The notes below the pieces were generated by a model. That model saw nothing but the letters and a program-made list of their open reading frames with translations. It made no database searches and was not told the origin of the DNA. Made by a program: the position numbers and the translations under genes. Shown here one piece after another: positions 27,501 to 40,212 of a DNA stretch of 64,000 nt (position 1 is its first letter; the number at the start of each line of letters is the position of its first letter). The stretch is from Limnoperna fortunei. Its lineage: Eukaryota > Mollusca > Bivalvia > Mytilida > Modiolidae. The stretch is from contig OX104116.1 in the NCBI GenBank assembly GCA_944474755.1, forward strand, positions 12,031,547-12,095,546, read 5' to 3'.

Positions 27501-30500
27501 TTCTATTCCTCAAGTGTAAAAGACCTTTAAGTTAGATGAATATGAAATAACATGTTTTCTTGTATTTGTGTGATATAGCTCTTTATCATCTAATTAATTG
27601 GTCTTCCGGTTTTTGTTATTTGAGAGCTGCTGATGCGTCTTGTATAGACAACGCTCTATATTGCGTGATAATTTGTGTAAACGTGGATTCTATGATAACA
27701 TTTTAAAATATCTTACCATTTAGAAGACTTAAGGTTTTGCAACTACTTTTCTTGATAAATAGACCACTAAAACATTAATACACTATTTGTTTAACACGAG
27801 TGTAAATACCAGCAAAACATGCCTATAAATGATACAAAGCTTCAGTTCTGAAATACTCTTATACTGATAATCATTTGTACTTAAGCCTTATCTTCAACTA
27901 AAACAACCGCTTTGGCGCCTGAAACTACAGTACGTTTGAGGTCACTACCAATAAACTGCAACTTCGATAAAGGATTATGTGGACTACATATCGACAATTA
28001 TGAGGATGCTATGATTTCATGGGTGCTAAAGAGTGGAACAGAATCTTTTGGAAACTTTACTTTTATTAAAGGAGATAATACTACCGGGACAGGTAAATAC
28101 TGCCACAGATATAAATCAAACAGTTTTATATATTTCTTTATAAGACGAATCTTCTAATTGCTTGATGTGTGAGCATATAATTGTGTTTTATTTTTAAAGT
28201 TCTAATGCATGTTTACATTAATTTTTATATCATTACATACTTCAATATTAGTAACTTGAGAATTTAAGGTCTTAAACGGGGGAATCATTCACCGGGTGGC
28301 TACGGTAGGCAATCGTCTTCTATTGATATTGTGCCTGTAAACACTAAGGTCGTAATCGAGTCTCACTTCGGGGATGGTGTTCTTGAATCAATGACAAGTA
28401 TTACCAGTTTTTCTACAGAAAGTCGGGGGTTTGCAACGGGTAGTTGGCATCTCCCCCAATAAAATGGGAGGTTATGAGATAGCTGATAAATTTCTTAAAG
28501 CAGCGTTAACCCCCTTCAATCAAACAAACAAACGGTAACAAATTATATAAAAGCAAGGCGTGTAGTAATCTGATCAGGTAAAATGAAACATGGGATATCT
28601 ACCTTTAATAAAACCATGTTATAGTTTTTATGGCAATACAACTGAGTTTATGTAGTTTTGATGGTATGTATATTCATACTTAATCCATATTTATACTAAA
28701 ATCACAGACAAAAAGAACTGTTTGTTAATTGCTTACATTTTACGTATTAAATATTAAGTAACGGGACGCTATCATGTTTTAATTAAAAAATAGTCTGATT
28801 ATTTTTAAGGTTTTTATTTGTCACTGACTGTGAATGACCAGAGTGCTATGAATGGCGATAAGTCCAATTTAAATCTCCCTGTCGTTCAAAGTCAGAAGAT
28901 GGCCTGCTTGACCTTTGCCTACAACCTTCCAAGTCATACCAGTGGAAGTATTCAAATATTTCAGACAGATATAGAAACAAATGAAGCCACACTGGTTCGA
29001 CAGGTTTCAGGCTACCATGGGTTACATTGGGAATCAACCTTTGTGCAGTTTTACCCATCCAAAGACCCATTTAAGGTTAGATATTATTCTATATTTACTT
29101 TTTGAGTTTTCAAAGCTTCTCACACAACAGTAGTTTTTTGTATATATTAGCACTTGGTTAACATCTTCAACGGATAGTAATTTTAATCAAATAATGTAAT
29201 ATATCAGAATAAGATCATAAGTATGTTAATGTTTATGTTTAACAGGTAGTAATAGAGGGTTCATTTTCGGGAGAACCGGCATGTATAGTTGCTATTGACG
29301 ATCTGAGTTTTGTGGAGGGAATTTGTAAGTTTACCTATTACCATCTTTCATACACAGAAAGTATAATAAACAAAAGTATAAGAACTTGAAGAGATGTTCG
29401 TGTGTACAATATGTGCCAAGCTGATGAAGTATGGCATATTTACTTAGTAATTATATATGACTCATATTAAGCTTGTAATGACCTCTCTAAAATGCTATCT
29501 ATATGCAGACGTTTTTTAAATAAGAATTTCAATATTCTGTTAATTATATGAATACTTAATTTCATAATATAACCAATGCATTCCAAATACATTTCGCGTA
29601 ATGCTAAGACCATCGAGTTTAACAGACTTAACTGCTATTAGCTTTTAATCCCAGGCTCCAGCTGGGTATTATTGGACGATACAAGATAATATGTTACTTG
29701 TCAGTTTTTATCAGTATAACACAAAAATGTCTGTCCAGCAGATCAGCAGATTTCTAAGGCACCAACAATAAATTGTAAGGTTAAAACTTAATATGTATTA
29801 TAAATCTTAACTTTGTCCTGCATTTAAATATTAATAAATGATTCCTGTATAAATACTATTTGGTTTTACCATTGTGTAAAATGTAATTTATTGCATTAGG
29901 TAAGGATTTCGTTACCACAACTATTCCAAAAACTCCACTGACAACTCCAAAGTCAACGTCAAAAGGAACAACTCGAACAACAATAAAATCAACGTCAAAA
30001 GGAACAACCTCAACAACAATAAAATCAACGTCAAAAAGAACAACTCCAACAACGCCAGTTTTACTTCCTGTTTCAGTTCGAGAAACAACTTCATGTGGGC
30101 CGGAATATCTGCAGCTTCTCAATGATTCATCCTGCGATTTTACGACTAATATTTGCAATTATTCACAAAAGACATCATCATTCTCGTGGTATCGTGAAAA
30201 CAAGTCAGTTGTCAAATATGAGAATAAAATACCAGCAAGAACAAACACTTCAATGGGTAGTTATTAATAAATATTTAAGTTACCTAACAACATTTCTAAA
30301 AGCTTTTACGTAATGAAATATTACTTAAATAACGGGATATTGTTCATCCTTTAAAGGTAAATGTATGTTTTGACACCAACATAGCATAATAGCATACTTA
30401 AGAAATATCTTGCAGACATCACTTGTGTTTCAAGTCCTTTTAATATATTTTATCTGTATTGAAACAACGCATCGCAACAGTTGTCACATATTTAGTTCCA

Positions 30501-33500
30501 TGAATTGTATGGCTTGACTAAATCTTTGTAAAAATATATTAATTACAGTAATTGAATTTTGATAAAGTATCTGTATGTTCAGTTAAGTGATATATTATTA
30601 ACTTATATCTGTTTCAGGATACTATTTGGCAACAAATTTTTCTAACACTCAACTCAGTGGCGTTGTTACTTTGCAAACTCCTCAACTTACGGACAATCTA
30701 ATTTGTTTGGAATTTTGGTACAGCTTAGCAGGATACGCTAGTTCTAATCTTCAGGTGGAAATAGAAAATGCACAGGGACAGGTGGCACCTGTATGGAATG
30801 CAAAAGGAGGTAGCTCTACGGGCAGCTGGAATAAACGGTCTTTTATTATAAATTACCGCGAAAATTACAAGGCAAGTCATGCACTCTCAAAATTTGTTAT
30901 ATGCACGATTGTCTTTCATATTTTATTTAGCGAATGATATCACTAAAACTTGCTAATAAAATAAATAAAAACGTAGATGATTTACCGTTGACACAGGTAT
31001 TTCAAATATTGGACCTTTTTATAGAAATATAAGCTTATATAATGTATACCGTATGCAATGATTAAATTTTGATTTCTAATGCTTCTTGCAGATTCTGTTT
31101 TCCTCTTCTAAAAGATCGGCAGGGTTAACTGGAATTGATGACATTCATATTTATATTGTAAAGCCAACATCAGGTTAGTGTTAAAATAAAAAATAAAAAT
31201 TAATTATCTGTTCTTGTTACGATGGTTCAAATGAGTATTCTATTTGTGTTTTTAAAGGAAATTATTGCTGTTTTTCAGTCCTTCCTAACACACTGTATTG
31301 CTGGACAGTTTATAACACAAAATAGAAAAAAAATGTTTGATGTGCAACGCGTAACTGTGTGTATATAATGAAAAATTATGTAAATATATTGAAAAGTATG
31401 TGCATATATAAAAACAAGTATGGTCTCGTAAGGTGTTTTCGATAATAAGGTGTTTTTGATAACTGATTTATTTTTAGTTCTGCTATAATGCGCTTTACTA
31501 CTTCCGTGCATATAGAAGCAAAACTCAAACAAGTCTCTGTTGACGTATGTGGTACAACTTTAAAATAATAATGCCTTTTAAAAATAAGTACACTTTTCTT
31601 TTATCCTACATATATCATTTTCAGCCGGGGCCTCGATGGCCGAGTGGTCAAGGTAGTTCGTCAACTATTGATCACGTGGTCTGTCAACACTGAGATTGCG
31701 GGTTCGATTCTCACTGCAGGCAGGATGTAATCGACTCCAATCTTATTAATCTTAATTGACAAGGATTGCCAGTTTTCCTACCGCAGGTACTTCGGCTTCC
31801 TTCCCGGCAGAGCTCCAGATAAGCTGCGTATTTGCGTTGTTACGCAATTAAATTTTCATAAAACCCAATTATTTTTATTGCTTTGCGTTGCAAAACGCAA
31901 TATCAAAGGCCTAAAACCCAATAATTTTTTCGAAACATGCTTAATTCACTCACTGAGTGCATAAAATTGTTCAGTGATTGCGTTAATTCATTCAAATAAA
32001 TACACAAAGTTGCGTAAGGTATTACGATCCCATTATTTCGAAACGTAACAACCGAGGTATTCCGAATGTAATGTCTATTTCATGCAGCATACGGTGCTCC
32101 AGGTATGGAGATTTCACAAGGAGAGATGCATGTTCCCTGTTGAAAATAAAAATTTTTCTTCCAAAATTGTATTTATAATTAGAACGAGTCTAGTATTTTG
32201 TTGTTGGCACCATGATGAATAGACGTGGAAGAAAAAGGTTATCTACATGTATAAAACCATAGTGAGTACATTTTTGTCAGCTTAAAAAAACCCAATTCAA
32301 TAAATTTTAGATGGGTGAAAAACCCAATTAACTTATTTTGGAGTGGGTTAAAAAAAAATGATAAAAGTTATATATAAAAAAATACCCAATGAAATAAATC
32401 ATCAGATGGGTAAAAAACCCAATTAAGAAAATCTTATCTGGAGCTCTGCTTCCCCAATAAAAACTGGACGCCGTGATATAGCTGAAAAATTGCTGAAATT
32501 GGCGTTAAACATCATCAAACAAACAAACAGTCATTTTCAGCAATTTTTCTTACTCCCTTTCACATTTGGCTACTGATTTCATCAGTTCTAATGATCAATC
32601 CTTATTAACTTAATTAGACTGGTCGTCTGCTCTTCCCGGTAGCCATGTGCAATGTTTACCTAGCATCATAGTGTGACATTACGAGTTAGCGTTTTAATTT
32701 GAAGCACTAGAGGGTCGGTATTTTTTTTACAAAAAATTAAAAGATATGTTTGTCACATTCCAAATGGCCATTAACTTAATTAAACTGATAAGACCCATAA
32801 TGGTATTTTGTGGAATTTACTTGGTCAACTGGATATATTTGAAAGACAATAATTAATCTTTAGTTTAGTTTAGTTGGGATGATCAGAGTTTAATTGGTAT
32901 TCAATATGTATTAAAAACTTCACAATCGGCAAATTGTGTGCAGTGTTATACGAATGACTGATGAAAAAAATCAAAAATACAACAAAGTTCCAGGCAATAA
33001 ATTTTGCTACGACGGACGCGCGTTTCGTCTATTAAATGCGACCAACCATGACGTTCTGTAACTCTGTATGATATACACAAAATCGTGCAAATTAAGTACG
33101 TCGACCGGGGGAGGGGTTGGATTTAAAAGGCAATGTCCATATAATCTTACTATGAAGCAATTAAATTAAAGTGATTAAAAAACGAACATATAAAATTTAA
33201 CCACCTCCAGTTTTGTCAATCCAGACCTCTCTAAAAGTAAAAAAGCAAATAACTGAAGGTGTAGCAGCGCATTAAAAATAATTTGAAGACCTGATCAACG
33301 CCATATGATTTAATGTCCCTATATAATTGAACTAGGTTTCTTTATCAAAATGCCATTGAATACGTTTAAGCACTTACTCAACTCGTATTAAATATTATTT
33401 AAATTTAAACAAAAACAACGTGCTTGATATATTTAAACATAGTTAATCAAATGCAGAGTTTTACAACTTATTGTATCCATTATAATTGTAGCGTCAGTAA

Positions 33501-36500
33501 AATATACTACGGAACCAAATGGTCAACTATTCCTGAAAGTACTACATTTAAAAATAAATCAAGTTCATCAATATCTATAAGTAACATTTTATACTCACTT
33601 AAGGTATCTTGACCACGATTGACCACGTGATCATATTTCATATGGCTCAAAACTGTTAACATTGTAAAACAATATATTTAATTTGTGTCATTAATTAGAA
33701 ATAATAAATCTGTATTTTTTGTCGAAAAATAAAATGAAACCATAACTTCAATTATAGCTCGGATACAATAATGCCTATTGTGATTTACGATAACAAATAA
33801 TTTTCATAGTGATGTCTGCCGTAAAATTTATGGAGAAACAAGTTTAATTCCATTGGTATTAAGAAAAGGTCCAAAGAAGTAAAATCTTAAAATCTACAAA
33901 ATAAACCTTCATAATTCTCTTTTTAGTTTCAAATACAAATTGCAAAGAGGAAAATTCACCAGATGGATATAAAAAAAAAAGAATTTATGAACAGTGCAAC
34001 TGCTAATAACAATTTATTTGAAATATGTACCAGTTACAGCGGAATCTTGTATTTTAATGCCATGAGTAAGGAAAACACAATATAACTATGGACTAAGTAT
34101 AGTCGGCTCTATATAACTCCCAAATGATATAACTAAAAATATTTTCAAATTTCAGAACCAACATCAAAAACTTCTACATTAACCATTTCCTCAACAGAAA
34201 AGTTCAAAACAACACTACCGATAAGTTCATCGCCTACCAAACTAACATCAATAATCTACACAACTACATCTAAAGCTACGACATTCGAAGTTAAATCAAG
34301 TACGTCATTTCATACAAGTAGGTTAACAACTTTACTTTGAACAAAAATATATATAATTTTTATACATTCTATAATGAAGTAATTAAAAAGCCATTAAAAA
34401 TACTAAGAATATAAAATTAATATGACATATACGAGTTCCTCTAATCCAGGCTTATCAGAGTCGCTAAAACTAAAAATAATGAGGTGTCGTAGAATTGTAA
34501 AAAAAATATTGTCCTGCTGAAGTCATTTATGTTTATCATTGAACTAAGTTCCATTTTGAAAAACAATGCCATTGAATACACTTTAGTACTTAATCGGCTC
34601 ATACTAAAAATTACTTTAAGTTTAAAAACAACGTGTGACATTTGTACACTCCACAACTTAAATTAAGCATTACACACCATATGGTATCTACTATCGTTAT
34701 AGCGTCAGAAAACTATACCACGGAAACCAAACTTTCGACTCTTCCAAAAAGTTCGACAATATCAATTAGTACAAGTAAGTGTATTCTTTAGTTTCCTTTG
34801 ATAGGAAAGCAAATCCGAGCAAATCACCCAAACTCCATACAAAAGATTGAGACCAGATGCGTCAACGGGATAAGCATCTACTGTTGTGCTAGCAACATTC
34901 GCTCATAAAAATTTGATTACATCAAGTAAGGTTATTTAACAGAATAATGAACTATGAGGCAAGATTAAGGACTAAACAAAATTTCCTTGCCATTAGATAC
35001 CGAAATTTCGTTGTGACATCTGACGTAAAAGAACGAGTTAAATTTGAAAGTTTTATATCCATATACAGATATTATTCAGAAAGTCAAAATGAAGGTTATT
35101 TTTTCAAACCTACAAAATAAATCTTACTAAATTCTCTAACAGAATACACATTTCATTCTCGAACAAAAATCACTATGGAAAATGCACAATATGTCTATAA
35201 CAAAATATATATGAATGGTGCGATTGCATCTTATTGTAATACTTATAATAGCGGAATGTTGCATTTTCTGTCATGAGTAACGACTAAAATTCAATCCTGT
35301 TCAATATGAACTCAGTATAGTCTGCGCTATATCGTAAAACGCAAAGGATGTAACTCTAAAACAATAAATTTTAAGAATCAGTCGTTCATACAATAAACGC
35401 GAGCTGCGCTATTTATCAAATGTTTTCTATTCACTGTTATAATTCTTGCGTTTTATTATTTTCTTAATTATCTTTAAATAAACCCACACCAGTAAATACA
35501 CATGTTTACAAACTAATTTTTAAACAGTAATTAACAAATGTTTTGTGCTTACGTACACAATTAGTTGCGATTTCTCGGTAAAACTTTTTTTTTCTAATTT
35601 CAGAACCAGCATCAAAAGCAACTACATCATCAACTACCACAACAGGACAATTAACAACAACACAACATACGTCATCGCCAACCCCAACCAAATTGACATC
35701 AATAATATATACAACTACTCCTACACGTACAACATCTGGAGATAAATCAAGTACGTCATCACAAACAAGTAAGTTTACTTAATTTTGCATTAAAGGTATT
35801 AAAAATATAAATTTAATATATTGTTGCAATTAAATAACCTGTCGTTAAAAATACCAAAGTAAAAGCAAATTGTCAACACCAGATGTGTGTTTCTTCTAAT
35901 TAAAACTCCTCGGTGGCGCTAAAAATAAAAATAAACATATTGCAAGGAAACATTACTATGTAGACAATGTAGAGTTTTTATCACCAAAATGTTGTGGATA
36001 AAATTATATAACATAGGATGATAATATTAACTTCATAGTTAGCCATCACTTATTATATCCATAAAAAATGTCATTCTAAATATCAAAAAATTATTCTAAC
36101 CACAGCCAATTATCCATCTCCGCGGAAGGATGGAGTTATCAACATGTTAAGCTTACACTATTGTACTTGCAACACCCGTCATTCGAATTCGTTATTAAGG
36201 ACATTTCCAAGAATAGTAAAATGGGGCTAGGTGTATAAGACAAAACAAATCTTCCCCCACGTGGGATACGGAAATATTGTAATGATGTCTGCAGTAAAAC
36301 GTAAGACTTTACATGAGTCTTAAAATAATTATAGTCTCTAAAAACACATTACGTAGGTTGAAAATGCACGAGATGGTTATAAGGAAATTACTTAATTTAA
36401 TATCAAAAGTCATTTTCAGATCCTTTAAAACGTTATAACGTAAAAAAGAAAAATAATATAACAAAAAAAACTGTTAAAATCCCATATATACAAAAAAGAA

Positions 36501-37594
36501 GAAAGAAGTTAACAACTCTTTCAACAAAGCTTTACAAATAAATGGGAAAAATGACAAATAAAATAAAAGTGTATTTTTCCTAAAATCTTTATATACAAAT
36601 AATTGGTATTTTAATTCATCTGTATTCTATTATTAATAATAGTTTAATTAATGTAATATACTGGTTTGCACTGTGAACCAAATACATTATTCTGGGCATG
36701 AAATAAATATGATTTTTCTTTTTGATTATTAATGCAATATCATCAGTAATGTCACAAAAATACTAATTGCACAGTCAGGGAGTTTTTTTCACATGTATAT
36801 TTTGAAGAATAAGGGATACATGTGAATAGAATTAATAATCTACACGATTAACGATGAAACGTGTAACACTAGTTATATTACTTTTGCACGGTTTTTAACA
36901 TTCTTTAGGTTAAAACACTTTCGGGTTTTTTGCAATTTATCCACATAAAAGTATAATGACGGTATCTGATAAGCAATGTACTAATATAATGCAGTCACGT
37001 TTCAAGAGAAAATTCCATGTGATTTAATAAATGATCTTAATTTTAGAGCAAATACTTACTACAAAATCTGTCACTACTGTTCCAGCTACAACAATCATAG
37101 TTGCATCAACAACACATCAAGATGGGGCACTATCAACTGAAAAAACAAAACCAACAACGGAATATATATCAGCAAGTGATGCTTTAGGAAAAACTAAAAA
37201 CACCACTAAGAATCCATATACTACTATTTCAACAATGGAAACAACAGCCAAACCAAATTTGTCCACTCAAACACAACAGTTCACTGAAGTATCAATAATA
37301 CAAAGTAGTCACTCTCATGCTACTCCAAAGATAAAACCAGGAAGTACAACTCAGGTGACGAAAAAGACGGGTACCACGAAAAATATTTTGACAAAAACTG
37401 ACAAGAACACATCTGATAAGCAGCTTAGTAAAGGTGCTCAAGTTGGAGTAGGACTTACTGTATCCTTGGTCGCGGTAGGCGTAGTAATAGCATTGTTTTT
37501 TCTGATGAAAAATAAAAAAACAAAAAGGAAGACTGCAAATATGAACACAGAGGAAGCAAAAATGAATGAGATTGAAATGACTACTCATTTTTGA
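24546..37594 (+). CDS. Three-MAM-domain, mucin-stalked type I membrane protein
   Basis: Fifteen exons join in frame: 24546-24591, 25004-25162, 25533-25792, 27175-27247, 27886-28092, 28810-29075, 29246-29324, 29739-29774, 29900-30256, 30618-30871, 31092-31173, 34156-34317, 34703-34774, 35604-35768 and 37047-37594. The product is about 921 residues. Residues 1-16 are a signal peptide (MDKLLTTFLGVILIL). MAM domains lie near 23-180 (DLNCNFDQGWCEW ... AIDDIAMQ), 195-363 (INCNFDKGLCGL ... AIDDLSF) and 430-606 (SCDFTTNICNYSQ ... GIDDIHI). Each ends with the xIDDI/L motif typical of MAM (meprin, A5, mu) adhesion domains. A Thr/Ser/Pro stalk (about 607-870), expected to carry O-glycans, leads to a transmembrane helix (about 872-893, VGVGLTVSLVAVGVV) and a 28-residue basic tail with no enzyme domain. 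The intron after exon 10 uses a GC donor. A surface adhesion or barrier role is inferred from domains only; the ligand is unknown. Confidence 0.9.
28275..28537 (+). repeat. SINE family A, diverged copy in MAM gene intron
   Basis: The order of blocks matches the family: CTTCTATTGATATTGTGCCTGT, a B-box-like region, GACAAGTATTACCAGTTTTTC, CCCCAATAAAATGGGAGG, ATAGCTGATAAATTT, GCGTTAAC, then a CAAACAAACAAACG tail. Many substitutions make it the oldest-looking copy here. Confidence 0.6.
31627..32529 (+). repeat. SINE family A, split by a MITE
   Basis: The head (31627-31807) has the A box GATGGCCGAGTGGTCAAGG and a good B box GGTTCGATTCT. The tail (32449-32529) carries AATAAAAACTGGACGCCGTG, ATAGCTGAAAAATTGCTG, GGCGTTAAAC and CAAACAAACA. 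The two parts join cleanly when 31808-32448 is removed. It lies in intron 11 of the MAM-mucin gene. Confidence 0.85.
31808..32448. mobile_element. Nonautonomous hAT-like MITE inserted in a SINE
   Basis: The 641-bp element has perfect 16-bp terminal inverted repeats, CAGAGCTCCAGATAAG at the left and its reverse complement at the right. The flanks are CTTCCCGG and CTTCCCCA, so an 8-bp target duplication is plausible with two mismatches at its end. The CAGAG terminus and 8-bp duplication suggest hAT. The interior is rich in repeated AACCCAATTA/T motifs and has no coding frame. Confidence 0.8.
33330..36420. repeat. Tandem duplicated units carrying mucin exons
   Basis: Units of about 1.2-1.4 kb repeat in the same order. 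Unit 1 is about 33330-34330 (dead exon 33492 and exon 34156). Unit 2 is about 34540-35780 (exons 34703 and 35604). A partial third is about 35960-36420, keeping the GATGTCTGCAGTAAAAC block but no exon. Shared markers include AATGCCATTGAATAC, GATGTCTGCCGTAAAA/GACATCTGACGTAAAA and TCTACAAAATAAACCTT/CCTACAAAATAAATCTT. Confidence 0.7.
33492..33580 (+). pseudogene. Decayed duplicate of a mucin-stalk exon
   Basis: It is similar to the exon at 34703-34774: both start with TAG|CGTCAG, carry the ACTACGGAA/ACCACGGAA core and end at a GTAA donor. At 89 nt it is one base short of a phase-compatible 90, and one A is missing after ACTACGGA. Read in the gene's phase it then runs into TAA at its end. Including it would stop translation, so I leave it out of the MAM-mucin mRNA. 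Confidence 0.65.
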
Positions 37595-37777
37595 AGTGAA
37601 TTAAATTCAATTAAACCATTCCGTCCGGTTTGATAGTGCGCGGTATTTAATGAAGTGTGCCGTGTTTTTTTATTTGTCAAGCTAACCGTGTATTTATTCA
37701 AAATGGCTATCGTGTTAAATAACAACTGTTTAATGTGTTCGATTTGCGATATGAACCGCTTATATTACACAGATACA

Positions 37778-37783
37778 AATAAA
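37778..37783 (+). terminator. Candidate poly(A) signal of the MAM-mucin gene
   Basis: AATAAA lies 184 bases after the stop codon at 37594, within AATAAATAAATG. It is the first canonical signal downstream. Confidence 0.5.
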
Positions 37784-37959
37784 TAAATGATCTGCTACTT
37801 TGTTTCATATCAAACAGATTGCTTACAGTACGTGGTGATGAACAAAAGTGAATAACTGGTGTTAGAAAATTAAAAAACCAACAAATTCTTCATTTGTAGA
37901 CAGAATAATTACACTCGATGATCCTGTAGTTATAGAAATACAAAGGCGTTTTATTCTGA

Positions 37960-38720
37960 AAAGATTTCAACACTACTTTTTCAACACGAAACATGGTTAG
38001 GGTCAATTGCCTCCTTCTTTTGTTGACTCTAATTTTTTTAAATTTTAATAAAAGTTGGTTATCAAGGATGTGAATATTTTATCCATAGTAAATTTTGTAT
38101 GACTTATAAATACCAAACAGGAAAATGGAATTGGTCATTCTGTTCGTGATATTTAGTTTAATTCAATTTGTATCTTCAGACTATAAATAATTGGTGTGAA
38201 AATATCTATTTAGTATATACCCTTTTTAACAATAGAAAAGGTCATGATTTTTATAAATATAATGTTATACTTTCATTTGTTATTTTCCTGTATGATCGTG
38301 CGTTTGCGTTTTGTTTTCGCTTGTTTTTTTTTTCTATTTTTTGCATTCAGCACGCATTTTAATGAAATTTGTTATCAATTATTGCAATCTCGTATTCATT
38401 CTTATCAAAAATACACCCGGTTGTACATAAGAGATTGCTTTTTAAATAATTATGTAAATATTTTTTTTCAAATATAAAATACCAGTATATTGCTTAAATA
38501 GAGGTTGACTCTTGTAGCGAAATTCTAGCTACACCATCAACCATAGCGTTCTGTTTGTATTGGGAGAGGACGCCGGAGTATCCAATGAAAACACGCGACA
38601 TACGGCAGGAATGCTAAAATTGTTTGGAATCGAGCACACCTTTCTCGAAATCGGACTGGAATTTCAAATCTGCAATTTTGTATAACAACTAAAATTAAGA
38701 CATGTGTCTAGTAATTTTTT
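37960..38720. repeat. Duplicated noncoding block, copy 1
   Basis: The first half matches 38870-39110 (TTGTTGACTC/GTTGACACTT, GTGAATATTTTAT, TCTGTTCGTGATAT, a CTTCAG/TTTCAG step). The second half matches 40025-40680 (ACAATAAATAA/ACTATAAATAA, TTGCATT-GCACGCATTT, ACCAATTATTG-AATCT-GTATTCATT). A small frame at 38124 begins MELVILFVIF, like a signal peptide, but stops after about 21 codons, so I call no gene. Confidence 0.6.
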
Positions 38721-39602
38721 CAGTTTCTGAGCAATGGTCAGAATTCAAGGATTCATCTTTTCTAAGAATCAAACAAAACGATAAACAAATCGGACCGATG
38801 CTATTTAATTTACGTAAAACGAAAGCAACTCGTCACATTTAGATAAAAATAATTATGCCAAATGTTTCATTTTCAAAAGAGTACAAAACTTCTTGTCCAA
38901 CAAGAAACAATTGGTTAGTGTCAAGTAATTCTTATTTTGCTGTTGACACTTAGTGTCTTAAATTTTAATTACAAAAAATGTATCTGTGAATATTTTATAA
39001 ATGGTAAAATTGGAATGTATTTTATTTAACAGGGCTGCGTGATCGCTCAATCTGTTCGTGATATATAATATATTGGATAATTTGAAGTATGTATTTTCAG
39101 CTTCAGTTAACGTGTGTTTTAAAATAATCGGTACTTGCATACATTTTTTGGAAAGACCGGGTAGTCATCCACAAGTGAAAAACAAAAATAAAAATGTCTA
39201 TCACCAATGGAAGATCATGACGGTAACTAATTCTTCCGTAAACCAACATTAAGTCTGTCATATTGGCTCTCTATCGTTTAAGAATCCATTGTCTCCGACA
39301 TCTTATCAGAACAACGAAACAAAAAAGTTGTAATGTTACTATAACAACGTTCTTCTTCCATGCGTTTGGAATGAATGACGCAACGAGTACAGAAGCTTAT
39401 CTGCACTTGGTCGTCTGTACTAGAAATGGGTCATTTACGGAAGCATAAATGATTCAGCCGGGATTTATCACCAAATGGTCTGTATCTAATTCACTGCTAC
39501 AGGCCAGAGTTTGATACGATCCTCTATGTAACGGTGATGCAGGCTAAACAAAATGATGACTTGAAGATTTGAATGTTCTTGTGGCTCAAAAAAAAATTAA
39601 GG

Positions 39603-39730
39603 ATTAACTACAAACAATATTTTCTCCATCGAGGGATAACAAAATTTCCGTTTTGCACGCGGATTATATTAAATGTGCACAACGGAAATTTTGTTATCCT
39701 TCGATGGAGAAAATATTTTTTGTAGTTAAT
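39603..39730. repeat. 128-bp foldback hairpin element
   Basis: ATTAACTACAAACAATATTT at the left is inverted at the right (ending TTTTTGTAGTTAAT). The arms run about 55 bp through GATAACAAAATTTCCGTT, with a loop near GCGGATTATATTAAAT. Only a few mismatches separate the arms. Confidence 0.9.
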
Positions 39731-40149
39731 ACTTATAAATAAATTCAAACAATAGAATAAACTCAAAAACTGTTAGTTTCCCGTGGAGTAATATATGACG
39801 TCAAATGGCGCGTGTCTCCGTGACGATCAAATTTGTTTTCCATCCTCTGATAGAAAATATTTTCCAGCCAATCAAAAGTAAGTATTCTCACAAAATTTAT
39901 ATTTATGCATATAATAAAAAGTTTGATTCGGTGGTAAAATGATAAACATTCCGTATCGGGTCTTTCATCAGTCCGTTATTCTGGATACGGCCCTACAAAT
40001 AAGTTAGTATTTCATTCTACAGACAATAAATAAGTCGTTAAAATATCTTTTTAATATATAGCTTTTGTTTGTATAACAAAAGAAAGAATTTTGGTTTTTA
40101 TAGATGTGATGTTCTGCTTTCATTTTTCTTTCTTATTGTATGTCTTCGT

Positions 40150-40212
40150 GTTCTTTTGTTTGTTTTGTTTGTTTTGTTTGTCTGTTTGTTTGTTTTGTTT
40201 TGTTTTGTTTAA
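40150..40212. repeat. (TTTG)n/(TTTTG)n microsatellite
   Basis: About 60 bases of TTTG, TTTTG and TCTG units. Hydrophobic or Thr/Gln-rich open frames across it are repeat artefacts. Confidence 0.9.

Noticed and set aside
31627..31720. A tRNA-like gene with good A and B boxes
   Set aside because: It is followed by the SINE body and shared with four other copies; no clean acceptor stem closes, so it is the SINE promoter, not a tRNA gene.
33492..33580. An extra coding exon of the MAM-mucin gene
   Set aside because: Its length breaks the phase and its use leads to a stop; it is best read as a decayed duplicate.
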